Positions 1 to 8,209 of a stretch of DNA of 64,000 nucleotides are shown one piece after another. The stretch spans positions 7,192,001-7,256,000 of the forward strand of contig NZ_CP070225.1 in the NCBI RefSeq assembly GCF_021631985.1, written 5' to 3'. A program made the translations under genes and the position numbers. Source of the stretch: Sandaracinus amylolyticus (GTDB taxonomy: Bacteria; Myxococcota_A; Polyangia; Polyangiales; Sandaracinaceae). How positions within the stretch are numbered: position 1 is the stretch's first letter; every line of letters begins with the position of its first letter. The notes below the pieces were generated by a model. It saw only the letters and a list, made by a program, of their open reading frames with translations, ran no database searches and had not been told where the DNA came from.

Positions 1-1310
1 GCGCCCTCGACCGAGTTTCTTTGCTCGAACGGTATCCAGAGGCGTGGCTCGTCCACCGTCCTCGCATGGACAAGCAAGGGCACGAAGCTCGGCTCCGAGG
101 CTCCCGGGGACGCGAACACGAGCTCGAGAGGCACATGAGATTCGTCGGGATCGACATCGGTTCGGAGAAGCACGTCGTCGCGATCGTGGACGAGGCGGGC
201 AAGGCACTGCGGAAGCCGACGCCGTTCTCCGAAGACGCGTCGGGCTACGAGCGACTGCGCTCGATGCTCGGTGAGCCCGCCGACGCGTTCATCGCGATGG
301 AGGCGACGGGGCACTATTGGCAGAACCTCTTCGCGTTCCTGCATGCAGCAGGGTTTCAGGTCGCGCTGTTGAACCCGACGCGCACGTCGCGGTTTGCAGC
401 CGAGGATCTGCGGCGCGCGAAGACCGACGCGCTCGACGCTCTGGGCATCGCACGCTTCGCGCAGCAGAAGAGACCTGCGGCGACCCCGATGCCCGATGAG
501 GCCACGCTCGAGCTGCGTGAGCTGATCCGGCTTCGCGACCGCCTCGTGCAGGACCTCGGCGACCGCACGCGGCAACTGCACCGCGCGCTCGACCTCTGTT
601 TTCCGGAGTTCACCGAGCACGTGCGCGACGTGGCTTCGGCCAAAGCGACCACGCTGCTCATCGCGAGTCCGACCGCCGAGGCCTTCCGTGCTGCCGACCC
701 GAACGCGCTGGCGGAGCTGAAGTACGACGGCCGCCACGTCATCGGTGTCGAGCTCGCGCAAGCGCTCTGCGCGGCTGCGAAGACCTCCGTGGGCCGCCAC
801 CAGGGCACGGCGTACGAGCTTCAGATCCGCTACGCGTGCGAGGACATCGCGACGCTCCGAGCGCGGATCAAGAAGCTCGACGACGACATCGGCCAGAGCC
901 TCGAGCGCCACGAGGTCGGCAAGCTGCTGACCACCATCGACGGCGTCGGCGACAACACCGCGGCGCGGATGATCGCCTCGATCGACTTCGACGCGTTCAA
1001 GAGCGCGGCCGCGCTCGCGGCGTACGTCGGCGTCGCCCCGATCGTGAGCCACTCAGGCAAGCGCCAGCCACTGCGAGGCCCCGCCTGCACGATGGGCGAC
1101 GCCGACCTGCGCGCGAAGCTCTGGATGCCGACGCTGCGAGCGGTGACCCACAACCCGTGGCTCAAGGCGTTCTACGGGCGCCTGGTCGCGGCCGGAAAGC
1201 CGAAGAAGCTCGCGATCATCGCTGCGATGCGCAAGCTCCTCGGCGCGATGATCAGCGTCGCGCGCACCCGCACGCCCTTCGTGCCGAGGCTCGCGGCGGC
1301 CTGACGACCG
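1..1310 (+). mobile_element. IS110-family insertion sequence (ends not resolved)
   Basis: The element is recognised from its transposase (see the CDS at 135-1304). The 134 bases before the start codon are the place where IS110-group elements encode their bridge RNA, in the left-end non-coding segment. I cannot fix the exact left or right ends: IS110 elements lack long terminal inverted repeats and the window begins inside or very near the left end. The limits given here are therefore nominal. Confidence 0.5.
135..1304 (+). CDS. IS110-family transposase (DEDD recombinase)
   Basis: Catalyses insertion and excision of its element through an RNA-guided recombination mechanism known for the IS110 family. 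The 389-residue protein has the N-terminal RuvC-like DEDD domain: D7 in GIDIGSEKH, E56 in FIAMEATGH, then D98 and D101 in KTDALDA. A C-terminal Transposase_20 domain follows, with the helix-hairpin motif TIDGVGDNTAARMIA. The candidate nucleophilic serine is S307 in SHSGKRQP. All catalytic positions are intact and the length is normal, so it looks functional. The frame is open further upstream, but the ATG at 135 places the conserved MRFVGIDIG at the N-terminus as usual in the family. No accessory gene is visible. Confidence 0.9.
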   Translation: MRFVGIDIGSEKHVVAIVDEAGKALRKPTPFSEDASGYERLRSMLGEPADAFIAMEATGHYWQNLFAFLHAAGFQVALLNPTRTSRFAAEDLRRAKTDALDALGIARFAQQKRPAATPMPDEATLELRELIRLRDRLVQDLGDRTRQLHRALDLCFPEFTEHVRDVASAKATTLLIASPTAEAFRAADPNALAELKYDGRHVIGVELAQALCAAAKTSVGRHQGTAYELQIRYACEDIATLRARIKKLDDDIGQSLERHEVGKLLTTIDGVGDNTAARMIASIDFDAFKSAAALAAYVGVAPIVSHSGKRQPLRGPACTMGDADLRAKLWMPTLRAVTHNPWLKAFYGRLVAAGKPKKLAIIAAMRKLLGAMISVARTRTPFVPRLAAA

Positions 1311-1335
1311 CACTTCGAGCTTGCACGAGGTCACG

Positions 1336-1507
1336 GTATCTCAGTGCCGCCACCCGCATCGATCGCGCGGTTCACGGCACCTCCGTGAGGCGTTCGCACG
1401 ACCGTGTTGTGGATGAACACGCGATCCGATGCGGTCACGGCGATGCCGCCAAGCCGACCGTCAGTCGCGTGCCAGCCGTACGTGCCTGCGAGCGTTTCGA
1501 CCAGCGA
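1336..1507 (-). pseudogene. Possible 3' fragment of a secreted repeat protein
   Basis: Between the transposase and tRNA-Phe, the minus strand has a short open frame ending at a TGA near 1336. Its glycine-rich text includes GGIAVTASDRVFIHNTVV, which resembles one rung of a right-handed beta-helix or similar repeat protein. A stop codon lies just upstream in the same frame and no start is visible, so it reads as a remnant. The adjacent insertion sequence suggests gene disruption, but this is an inference from a short stretch. Nothing else was seen in the 305-base gap except the terminator described separately. Confidence 0.25.
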
Positions 1508-1576
1508 TCACCGCGAGGCAGCCCCCGGAGCAGCCTCTGCTGCCACCACGCGTGATCAACGCGTCGCGACGGAAAG

Positions 1577-1603
1577 CAAAAAGCCGCGAGAAAACCGCGG
1601 CTT
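1577..1603 (-). terminator. Rho-independent terminator of tRNA-Phe
   Basis: An 8-bp inverted repeat (1581-1588 with 1596-1603, stem AAGCCGCG/CGCGGCTT) has a 7-base loop and is followed on the minus strand by a short T run (1576-1582 read in complement). It sits 7 bases past the 3' end of tRNA-Phe. Confidence 0.75.
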
Positions 1604-1607
1604 CTGA

Positions 1608-1682
<75 letters not shown>

Positions 1683-1694
1683 GAAGGGACGCCG

Positions 1695-1722
1695 AAACTA
1701 GCCGAATCTCTTGGGCTGTCAA
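1695..1722 (-). promoter_or_regulatory. Promoter of tRNA-Phe
   Basis: On the minus strand a perfect TTGACA (-35, 1717-1722) is followed after 16 bases by TAGTTT (-10, 1695-1700). The -10 box lies 12 bases before the tRNA 5' end at 1682, the spacing expected of a sigma-70-type stable-RNA promoter. Confidence 0.8.
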
Positions 1723-1790
1723 GCGCGACCTCCGGGAACTTGCCGGGTCCGGGCGGAGCCACGATACACTGTGATCGAAGGGCTTCCGTT

Positions 1791-2783
1791 TTGCGCGACG
1801 CACCCCACGACCGGCAGACCGCCGCGCTGTACCGGCTCCTCTCCGAGGCCGCGCACGGAGGGCAGGCCAAGGTCGACGCGCTGCTCGCGCTGATGCAGCG
1901 CACGCTCTTCGTCGCGCCCTGGCCCGCCGGCACCGAGGGCTATCGCACGCTCGTGAACAGCCAGGGCATCGCCGCGCTGCCCGTGTTCACCGAGCGCGAG
2001 CAGCTCGAGACCGCCGCGCGACGCTACGGATGGCTCGCGGCCGATGGCTCGGTGCCCGCCATCGAGATCGGCGCGCGCCAGGCGTTCCACTACGCACGCG
2101 CGCAGTCGCTCGCGTTCGTCGTCGTCGACATCGCGGCCGAGCACGGGCTCGAGGTCGCGCGCGAGGAGCTCGAGCCGCTGCTCTCGCCCGCGGCGCGTCG
2201 CGAGTCGTCGGGCCCGTTCGCGGGCGCGGGTCGCATCTCGACCTCGCTGATGAGCAAGGTGCGGCCGCACACCCAGACGCCGGCGCCCGGCTCGATCGAG
2301 TCGCCGATCCGCGCCGAGACGCCGCCTCCGGGATCGCTGCCCTCCGCGCGCACCGCGACCGGATCGTCGCCCGGCACGATCGCGCGTCCACCGACGCCCG
2401 CGACGGGATCGTCACCGGGAACGCTGCGCCGGCCCTCGGGCTCGTTGCTCGTCGCGCCCCCGACCGAGCCCGGCACCGTGCTCCCTTCGGCGAAGCTCGG
2501 CGCGCCGATCACTCCGATCGACGAGGCGCTGCTCGAGGCGCTCGAGCCGGTGCTGCGCGCGTACCCCGAGGTCGAGTGGGCGTGCCTCGGCACGCACGAT
2601 CGCGAGCCGGTGATCGGCGTCCGCGTCGACTCCCGCGTGCGCCAGCGCGTCGACGAGATCGCGTCGCACGTCGCGACCGCGGCCGCGCCGGCGACGCTGC
2701 CGATCGTGCTGCTCGACGATCCCCAGGACATGCGCGCGGCACGCGCCGACGCGCTCGTGTTCTATCCCTGGCGCCGGCGCTGA
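1791..2783 (+). CDS. SseB-like domain protein
   Basis: This 330-residue protein has two SseB-type segments. The N-terminal one (about residues 5-115) contains the motif LLALMQRTLFVAPWP and a GIAALPVFTERE strand. The C-terminal one (about 240-330) contains LLEALEPVLRAYPEVEWACL. They are joined by a Pro/Ser/Gly-rich linker. SseB-fold proteins occur as type III secretion translocon regulators and, far more often, as uncharacterised proteins. No secretion genes are nearby, so no function is assigned. A -10-like TACACT at 1765-1770 argues that translation starts at TTG 1791 rather than at an upstream in-frame ATG (1740). The 49-base gap to the following aminotransferase makes cotranscription possible. 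Confidence 0.7.
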   Translation: MRDAPHDRQTAALYRLLSEAAHGGQAKVDALLALMQRTLFVAPWPAGTEGYRTLVNSQGIAALPVFTEREQLETAARRYGWLAADGSVPAIEIGARQAFHYARAQSLAFVVVDIAAEHGLEVAREELEPLLSPAARRESSGPFAGAGRISTSLMSKVRPHTQTPAPGSIESPIRAETPPPGSLPSARTATGSSPGTIARPPTPATGSSPGTLRRPSGSLLVAPPTEPGTVLPSAKLGAPITPIDEALLEALEPVLRAYPEVEWACLGTHDREPVIGVRVDSRVRQRVDEIASHVATAAAPATLPIVLLDDPQDMRAARADALVFYPWRRR

Positions 2784-2832
2784 AGAGCGCGACTGGCCTG
2801 CTCGGCGGGCACGCTCTACACACTCGGCCCTC

Positions 2833-4176
2833 GTGACGCGCCCCGATCTCGGCTCGCTGCTCCCCTCGATCCGCACGCCGCTGCCCGGCGCGCGCTCGGC
2901 TGCGCTCGTCGAGCGTCTCGCGCTGACCGAGTCCCCCGCGCTCACCGCACGTCGTGCGCGCCGCGCCGAGAGCTCGGGCGCGAGCTGGGATCCGATCGTG
3001 TGGTCCGCCGCGCGCGGAGCGAACGTGGTCGATGCCGACGACAACGTGTTCGTCGATCTCGCGTCGGGGTTCGGCGTCGCGGCGATCGGGCACGCGCACC
3101 CGAGCGTGGTGCGCGCGATCGAGGAACAGACGCGCACGCTGATCCACGGCTTCGGCGACGTGCATCCGTCGACCACCAAGGTCGCGCTGCTCGAGCGGCT
3201 CGCGACGCTCGCGCCCTTCCCCGATGCGCGCGTGATGCTGGGCGCGCACGGCGCCGACGCGATCGAGGCCGCGCTCAAGACCGCGATGCTCGACACGCGG
3301 CGGGCGGGCGTGCTCGCGTTCGAAGGCGGCTACCACGGGCTCTCGCACGGGCCGCTCGCGATCAGCGGCTATCGCGCCGATTTCCGCGCGCCCTTCGCGG
3401 CGCAGCTCAATCCGCACGTGACCTTCGCGCGGTGGCCGCGCGAGAGCGACTCGCTCGACGACGCGATCACCGCGGTCGAGCGCGCGTGGGACGCATCACC
3501 GACGTCGATCGGCGCGCTCTTCGTGGAGCCGATCCAAGGGCGCGGCGGGGTGCGCATCGCGCCGCCGGGGTTCCTGCGCGCGCTGGGCGAGCTCGCACGA
3601 GCGCGCGGTGCGCGAGTGATCGCCGACGAGATCCTGGTCGGCCTCTCGCGCTGTGGTGCGCGCTACGTGTCGGTCGACGAAGGGCTCACGGCCGACCTCG
3701 TGTGCATCGGAAAGGCGCTCGGCGGCGGCTTGCCCCTCAGCGCGTGCCTCGGGCGCGCCGACGTGATGGCGAGCTGGGGCGATCCCAGCGGCGAGGCGAT
3801 CCACACCGCGACGTTCTTCGGTCACCCCCTCGCCTGCGCGGCCGCGCTCGCCGCGCTCGACGTGATCGAGGGCGACGATCTCGCGCGCCTCTCTCGTGAT
3901 CGCGGCGCGCGCTGGCTCGATGCGCTGCGCGCGCTCGCGGCGAAGCACCCGTGCGTGCGCGAGGTTCGAGGCCGCGGGATGCTGATCGGCATGGAGCTCG
4001 ACTCCGGCGCACGAACGCTCCGCGTGGTCCCCGCGCTGCTCGCGCGAGGATGGATCACGCTGCCCGCCGGGGCGCGCGCCGAGGTGCTGCAGATCCTCCC
4101 GCCGATCACCATCGACGACACGCTGCTCGACGCGTTCGTCACCGCGCTCGACGCGACGCTCGCGGAGGTCGCATGA
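2833..4176 (+). CDS. Class III PLP-dependent aminotransferase
   Basis: A 447-residue fold-type I aminotransferase of the class III family, which includes omega-transaminases, diaminobutyrate transaminases and glutamate-1-semialdehyde aminomutase. Visible motifs are FVEPIQGRGG, the PLP-contacting Asp in VIADEILVGLSRCG, and the Schiff-base lysine K294 in CIGKALGGG. The usual DEVQTG is changed to DEILVG, as in some divergent members. The start is GTG, with no better alternative. Its ATGA overlap with the LuxE-like gene, which in turn overlaps the LuxC-like gene, indicates translational coupling. Partner enzymes that make aldehydes suggest that it aminates their product; this is inference. The substrate cannot be read from the sequence. 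Confidence 0.85.
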   Translation: MTRPDLGSLLPSIRTPLPGARSAALVERLALTESPALTARRARRAESSGASWDPIVWSAARGANVVDADDNVFVDLASGFGVAAIGHAHPSVVRAIEEQTRTLIHGFGDVHPSTTKVALLERLATLAPFPDARVMLGAHGADAIEAALKTAMLDTRRAGVLAFEGGYHGLSHGPLAISGYRADFRAPFAAQLNPHVTFARWPRESDSLDDAITAVERAWDASPTSIGALFVEPIQGRGGVRIAPPGFLRALGELARARGARVIADEILVGLSRCGARYVSVDEGLTADLVCIGKALGGGLPLSACLGRADVMASWGDPSGEAIHTATFFGHPLACAAALAALDVIEGDDLARLSRDRGARWLDALRALAAKHPCVREVRGRGMLIGMELDSGARTLRVVPALLARGWITLPAGARAEVLQILPPITIDDTLLDAFVTALDATLAEVA

Positions 4177-5234
4177 CCGAGCGAGACGCCCTGCACGCGC
4201 GCATCGCCGCCGCGATCCACGGCACGATCTCGCCCGCCGAGCGCGACGCGCTGCTCTTCGACGTCGCGCGCTGGCAGGCCGCGCACAACCCGGTGTTCGC
4301 GCGCCTGTGCCGCGCCCGGAAGGTCTCGTTCGCGCTGCCGCTCGTGCCCGATGCGTGGCCCGCGATCCCGACCGACGCGTTCCGCTACGCGCGCGTCGCG
4401 ACCTGGGACGATCCTTCGCTCGACGTCCGCACGTTCCGCACCTCGGGCACCACCAGCGGCTCGCGCGGCGCCCATCCTTCGCGCGATCTCTCGCTCTACG
4501 ATCTCGCCGCCGAGCGCGCGGCGCGCGACTTCCTCTTCGGACCGCGTCGCATGCGCCTCGCGATGCTCGCGCCGCATCCCGACGAAGCGCCGGACTCGTC
4601 GCTCTCGTACATGCTCGGGCGCTTCGTTTCTTGGTTCGCCGACCAAGTTACGTGGTGCTGGCGCGATGGGTCGCTCGATCTCGCATCGCTGCGCGACGCG
4701 CTCGACGCGTCGGTGCGCGACCGAGCGCCGCTCGCGATCCTCGGCACCTCGTTCGCGATCGTGCACGCCGACGACGCGCTCTCGGAAGGCGAGCGATGGC
4801 GTCTGCCCGCGGGCAGTCTCGCGATGCCGACCGGTGGGTTCAAGGGACGCTCGCGCGAGATCGATCCCGCGGAGATGCGCGCGCTGATCGCGTCGCGCTT
4901 CGGCCTCGATCCCGCGCGCGACGTGATCGGCGAGTACGGCATGACCGAGCTCTCGTCACAGATGTACGAGCGCGAGGGCACGCTCGACGTGCCTTCGTGG
5001 GTGCGCGCGACGCCCGTCGATCCCGACACGCTGCGCCCGGTGCCGAGCGGAGAGATCGGGATCTTGCGCATCGACGATCTCGCGAACCTCGACACCGCGG
5101 TGTCGATCCAGACCGCCGATCTCGCGCGCGTCGGATCGGACGGGCGACTCGCGCTGATCGGGCGCGCGCCCGGCGCCACGCCGCGCGGCTGCTCGCTGGC
5201 GATCGAAGAAGCCCTCGGAAGGAGCGGACGATGA
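4173..5234 (+). CDS. LuxE-like acyl-activating enzyme (acyl-protein synthetase)
   Basis: A 353-residue member of the LuxE family of the adenylating superfamily. In luminous bacteria LuxE activates a fatty acid as acyl-AMP and transfers it to a cysteine on its own chain. The phosphate-binding loop RTSGTTSGSRG is clear, with GEYGMTELSSQ and SVSIQTADLA-type adenylation motifs downstream. Near the C-terminus, C340 in PRGCSLAIEE matches the position of the acyl-accepting cysteine of LuxE. The ATG overlaps the upstream stop (ATGA) and the stop overlaps the next start in the same way. No luciferase (luxAB) or thioesterase (luxD) gene is present, so light production is unlikely and a biosynthetic role is inferred. 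Confidence 0.85.
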   Translation: MTERDALHARIAAAIHGTISPAERDALLFDVARWQAAHNPVFARLCRARKVSFALPLVPDAWPAIPTDAFRYARVATWDDPSLDVRTFRTSGTTSGSRGAHPSRDLSLYDLAAERAARDFLFGPRRMRLAMLAPHPDEAPDSSLSYMLGRFVSWFADQVTWCWRDGSLDLASLRDALDASVRDRAPLAILGTSFAIVHADDALSEGERWRLPAGSLAMPTGGFKGRSREIDPAEMRALIASRFGLDPARDVIGEYGMTELSSQMYEREGTLDVPSWVRATPVDPDTLRPVPSGEIGILRIDDLANLDTAVSIQTADLARVGSDGRLALIGRAPGATPRGCSLAIEEALGRSGR

Positions 5235-6505
5235 GCGACGAGCGTCCCGGCGAGGTCCTCGCGATCAATCCTTCGGGCTCGATCGATCGAGTGATCGCGC
5301 GCGTGCACGAGGCCGGCGAGGTGCTGCGCGCGGCCTCGCACGATCGTGTGATCCGCGCGATCGCGGGCGCTGCCGCGCGCCTCGGCGATCCCGACTCGCG
5401 CGTGGGATCCGAAGCGCGCGCGTCGATCCCGATGCGCTCGGGGCTCAGCGAGCAGAACGTCGAGCACGCGCTCTCGACCTCGCTCGAGCCGCTGCGCGAG
5501 GACCGACTGCGCACCGCGCTCACCGCGTTCGAGCGCGCGCACCACGGGCGCACCACCGCGCCGGTGCGGCTCGCCGGCATGGTGCTCGCCAGCAACGTGT
5601 TCAGCGCCGCGCTGCGCCCGCTCGCGTGGTCGCTGCTGCTGCGGGTGCCGGCCGTGGTGAAGCCGTCGAGCGGCGACGAAGGGCTCGCCGAGCTCTTCGC
5701 GGTCGCGCTCGCCGAGAGCGACGCCGAGCTCGCCGACGCGATCGCGCTCTTGCGGTTCGCGCGCAGCGACGCGGCGATGCTCTCCGCGATGGCGAGCCGC
5801 TGCGACGTGGTGCACGCGTGGGGCAGCGATCGTTCGGTCGCCGAGATCCGCGCGTCGCTCTCCGCGACGACCTCGTTCGTCGCGCACGGCCACGGGCTCG
5901 GCGCGGTGTTCGTGCCGAGGAGCGCGCTCACGAGCGCGAGCGCGGTGGAGCACGTCGCGGACGAGATCGGGCTCGACGTCGCGCTCTACGATCAGCGCGG
6001 GTGTCTGTCGCCGCACTTCGTGCTGGTGGAGCGCGGCGGGAACGTGCCCGCGATCGAGCTCGCGCGCGTGCTCTCGGAGCGCGCGCTCGCGAGCCAGGCG
6101 CGCGAGATGCCGCGCGGCACGCTGCCGCTCGCGATGGGCGCGATGCAGGTGCAGTGGCGCGGCGTGGGCGCGACGCGCGGTGAGCTCTTCGAGGGCGATG
6201 GCTGGGCCGTGACCTACGAGGCCGATGCCGCGCTGCGCCTGTCGCCGGGCTGGCGCAACCTCGCGGTGCACGACGTCGCGGACGTGCGCGAGCTCGGCGC
6301 GAGGCTCGCGCCGTTCGGCGTGCACCTCAAGGCGCTGGGGGTCGCGGGCGAGATCGACGTGCGATGGAACGTCGCGCGCGCGCTGCCCGCACCGCTCGCG
6401 CCGCGCGTCAGCGAGACCGGCGCGATGCAGACCCCCGGCTTGCTCGCGGCGACCGACGGCGAGCCGCCGTGGTCCGGGTTCGTGCGCCTCGTCGACGTGG
6501 ACTGA
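5231..6505 (+). CDS. LuxC-like acyl-CoA/acyl-protein reductase
   Basis: A 424-residue LuxC-family (acyl-CoA reductase) protein related to aldehyde dehydrogenases. The family takes an acyl group from LuxE or CoA and reduces it with NADPH to an aldehyde. The catalytic-cysteine region is YDQRGCLSPHF with C258. A Rossmann-type segment with GMVLASNVFSAAL and VPAVVKPSS (cofactor side) lies about residues 115-145. It is coupled to the LuxE-like gene through ATGA. Together they would form a carboxylate reductase, and the aminotransferase upstream could convert the aldehyde to an amine. The natural substrate is unknown. The protein is somewhat shorter than Vibrio LuxC (about 480 residues) but the core is complete. 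Confidence 0.85.
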   Translation: MSDERPGEVLAINPSGSIDRVIARVHEAGEVLRAASHDRVIRAIAGAAARLGDPDSRVGSEARASIPMRSGLSEQNVEHALSTSLEPLREDRLRTALTAFERAHHGRTTAPVRLAGMVLASNVFSAALRPLAWSLLLRVPAVVKPSSGDEGLAELFAVALAESDAELADAIALLRFARSDAAMLSAMASRCDVVHAWGSDRSVAEIRASLSATTSFVAHGHGLGAVFVPRSALTSASAVEHVADEIGLDVALYDQRGCLSPHFVLVERGGNVPAIELARVLSERALASQAREMPRGTLPLAMGAMQVQWRGVGATRGELFEGDGWAVTYEADAALRLSPGWRNLAVHDVADVRELGARLAPFGVHLKALGVAGEIDVRWNVARALPAPLAPRVSETGAMQTPGLLAATDGEPPWSGFVRLVDVD

Positions 6506-6526
6506 CGCGTGCATCGATCACGCGCG

Positions 6527-6946
6527 ATGTCGCTCGCGCGTGGGCTCGTGATCGGTCTGGTCGGCACCGCGGCGCTCACCGCGTTCGAGCCGCTCGAGCG
6601 ACGCTGGCTCGGGCACGAGCCCCCCTACTCGCTCCCCGCGCTCGCCGCGCATCGACGCGGCATTCCGATCGCGATCGCGAAGCCCGCGATGCTGCTGCTG
6701 CGCTGGACGTACGGCCCCACCTGGGGCGTGCTGTACACGGCCGCGACCCGTGGCCTCGCGCCGCGACATCCCATGCGCGAAGCCATCGCCCTCGCGACCG
6801 CGATCGCCTCGTTCGAGCTCGTCGTGATGCCCGGCGTCGGATTGGTGCGCCCGCTGCGCACGTGGTCGCGTCGCGAGCTCGCCGCGCTCGCCGCGCACAC
6901 ACTCGCGTTCGGGCTCGCCGCCGCGCTCACCCGTCGCGCGCTCTAA
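6527..6946 (+). CDS. Small membrane protein, unknown function
   Basis: A 139-residue hydrophobic protein with about three to four predicted membrane segments: near residues 2-20, 50-70, 85-105 and 115-135. It begins MSLARGLVIGLVGTAALTAFE and ends with an arginine-rich tail. I do not recognise the family. It starts 21 bases after the LuxC-like gene on the same strand and may be the last gene of that operon; an upstream GTG (6509) is an alternative start. It ends in a 4-base convergent overlap with the PilZ gene. Confidence 0.6.
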   Translation: MSLARGLVIGLVGTAALTAFEPLERRWLGHEPPYSLPALAAHRRGIPIAIAKPAMLLLRWTYGPTWGVLYTAATRGLAPRHPMREAIALATAIASFELVVMPGVGLVRPLRTWSRRELAALAAHTLAFGLAAALTRRAL

Positions 6947-7575
6947 CGCGGCTCGGGCGGACGCCGCGTCAGTCGCGTGCGCCGCACGAAGTGCACGAAC
7001 GCATCGATGCGCGACTCGATCTCGGGCTCGAGCCCCTCGAACACCACACCCGCGCGCGTGTCGCCGTCCTCGCTGGTCACCCGCACCACACGGAACGCGA
7101 TCGTCCATCGCGGCTCGCCGGGCAGCGCCATCACGCACGTCCCGCGCGCGCCCGCGGCGGTCACGACATCGCCCGGCAGGACCAGCTGCGCACCGCCCGC
7201 GCCGAGATCCGCGACCCACGCCGCGTCGATGCGCGCGCCCTCGAGCTCGACCTCGCACGCGCTGCGCAGCTCGGTGCGGAGGTGCTTGCGGCTCACCGCG
7301 CGCGGCGCGCGACCGAGCCCACCGTCCTGCGACAGCGCGCGCACGTGGATCGAGCGCACCGTGCTCGCGATCACCTCGGCGGCGACGAGCACGATGCCTC
7401 CGTCGCGTCGCATCGCGAGCTGCGTCGTGGTGCCCACCGCGAGCGGCGACGGCACCGGCGGGATCTCGATCGTCGCGCGCGATCCGTCGACGTCGCGCAC
7501 CGTGCCGACCCACGCGAGATCCGCGCTGAGATCGGGCATCACGAACACTCGATCGCCGATCGCGAACGGGATCAC
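6943..7575 (-). CDS. PilZ-domain protein (YcgR-like)
   Basis: A 210-residue protein with an N-terminal beta-barrel resembling the YcgR regulator domain (about 1-95, IGDRVFVMPDL) and a C-terminal PilZ domain (about 100-205). The c-di-GMP-binding RxxxR is present in SRKHLRTELR. The usual (D/N)xSxxG appears as DLGAGG, so the serine is replaced by glycine and binding may be altered. PilZ proteins respond to c-di-GMP and often control motility or polysaccharide export. The start GTG at 7575 overlaps the upstream gene's stop by four bases (GTGA), giving translational coupling. Longer in-frame starts would run deep into the upstream gene. Confidence 0.75.
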   Translation of the reverse strand: MIPFAIGDRVFVMPDLSADLAWVGTVRDVDGSRATIEIPPVPSPLAVGTTTQLAMRRDGGIVLVAAEVIASTVRSIHVRALSQDGGLGRAPRAVSRKHLRTELRSACEVELEGARIDAAWVADLGAGGAQLVLPGDVVTAAGARGTCVMALPGEPRWTIAFRVVRVTSEDGDTRAGVVFEGLEPEIESRIDAFVHFVRRTRLTRRPPEPR

Positions 7576-8153
7576 GACGGACGCTCCCTTCTCGTGATCG
7601 TCGCCTCGATGCGATCGATCGCCGCGCACACGACGTCCTCGTCCGCCGCGCGCGCCTGCGCGCTGATCACGATCACCTTCGCGTCGCCCTCGCCCCACCC
7701 GAGCACGTAGCGGCGCTGCCACCACAGCTCGCCGTCCTCCACGTAGTCGAGGTCGATGCGCGCATCGCGCCCCTCGCGGGTGTCGGCGATCGCGCGGATG
7801 GTCTGCCCTTCGTCGGCGAGCGACTCGATCGGCCACGCGCGCTCTCGCGCGATCGGCCCGTCGATCCACACCATCGCGTCGTTCGCACCGACCAAGAGGA
7901 AGGGCGAGCGCCGATCGGGATCGCTCACCACCGCGAGCCCGAGCGGCCACGCGCACGTGAGCTCGTCGGTCTCGATCGTCCACTCGGTCGCGCGACGATC
8001 GGCGCGCCCGATCTCCGCGCGCTCGGTCGCGAGCACGTCGACGATCTCGCCGTTCATCTGCAGCGAGGTCTCGGGCGCGTCGTCCACCCGCTCGATGCGA
8101 TACGGCTCGCGCGGCGTGACGACGACGCCGAAGCCCTGGAGGCGCGTGCTCAT
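7572..8153 (-). CDS. Hypothetical protein coupled to the PilZ gene
   Basis: A 193-residue soluble protein with no signal peptide or membrane segment and no family I recognise. It begins MSTRLQGFGVVVTPREPYR and has a largely beta/alpha composition, for example WPLGLAVVSDPDRRSPFLLVG, ending with an acidic-basic helix. The overlap with the PilZ gene suggests the two proteins work together or are produced in equal amounts. It is the first gene of this two-gene unit; the metallophosphoesterase lies just beyond on the same strand. Confidence 0.65.
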   Translation of the reverse strand: MSTRLQGFGVVVTPREPYRIERVDDAPETSLQMNGEIVDVLATERAEIGRADRRATEWTIETDELTCAWPLGLAVVSDPDRRSPFLLVGANDAMVWIDGPIARERAWPIESLADEGQTIRAIADTREGRDARIDLDYVEDGELWWQRRYVLGWGEGDAKVIVISAQARAADEDVVCAAIDRIEATITRRERPS

Positions 8154-8209
8154 CCCACCTACTTGGCGCAGGACCGAGCCACGCGCGAGCGACGGGCGCG
8201 CTCGCGCCG

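Noticed and set aside
2833..6505. Bioluminescence (lux) operon
   Set aside because: LuxC- and LuxE-like proteins are present, but luxA, luxB and luxD are absent and an aminotransferase takes their place.
4496..6514. A 672-codon minus-strand open frame under the LuxE/LuxC genes
   Set aside because: Antisense to two genes with clear motifs; the product is a low-complexity Arg/His string.
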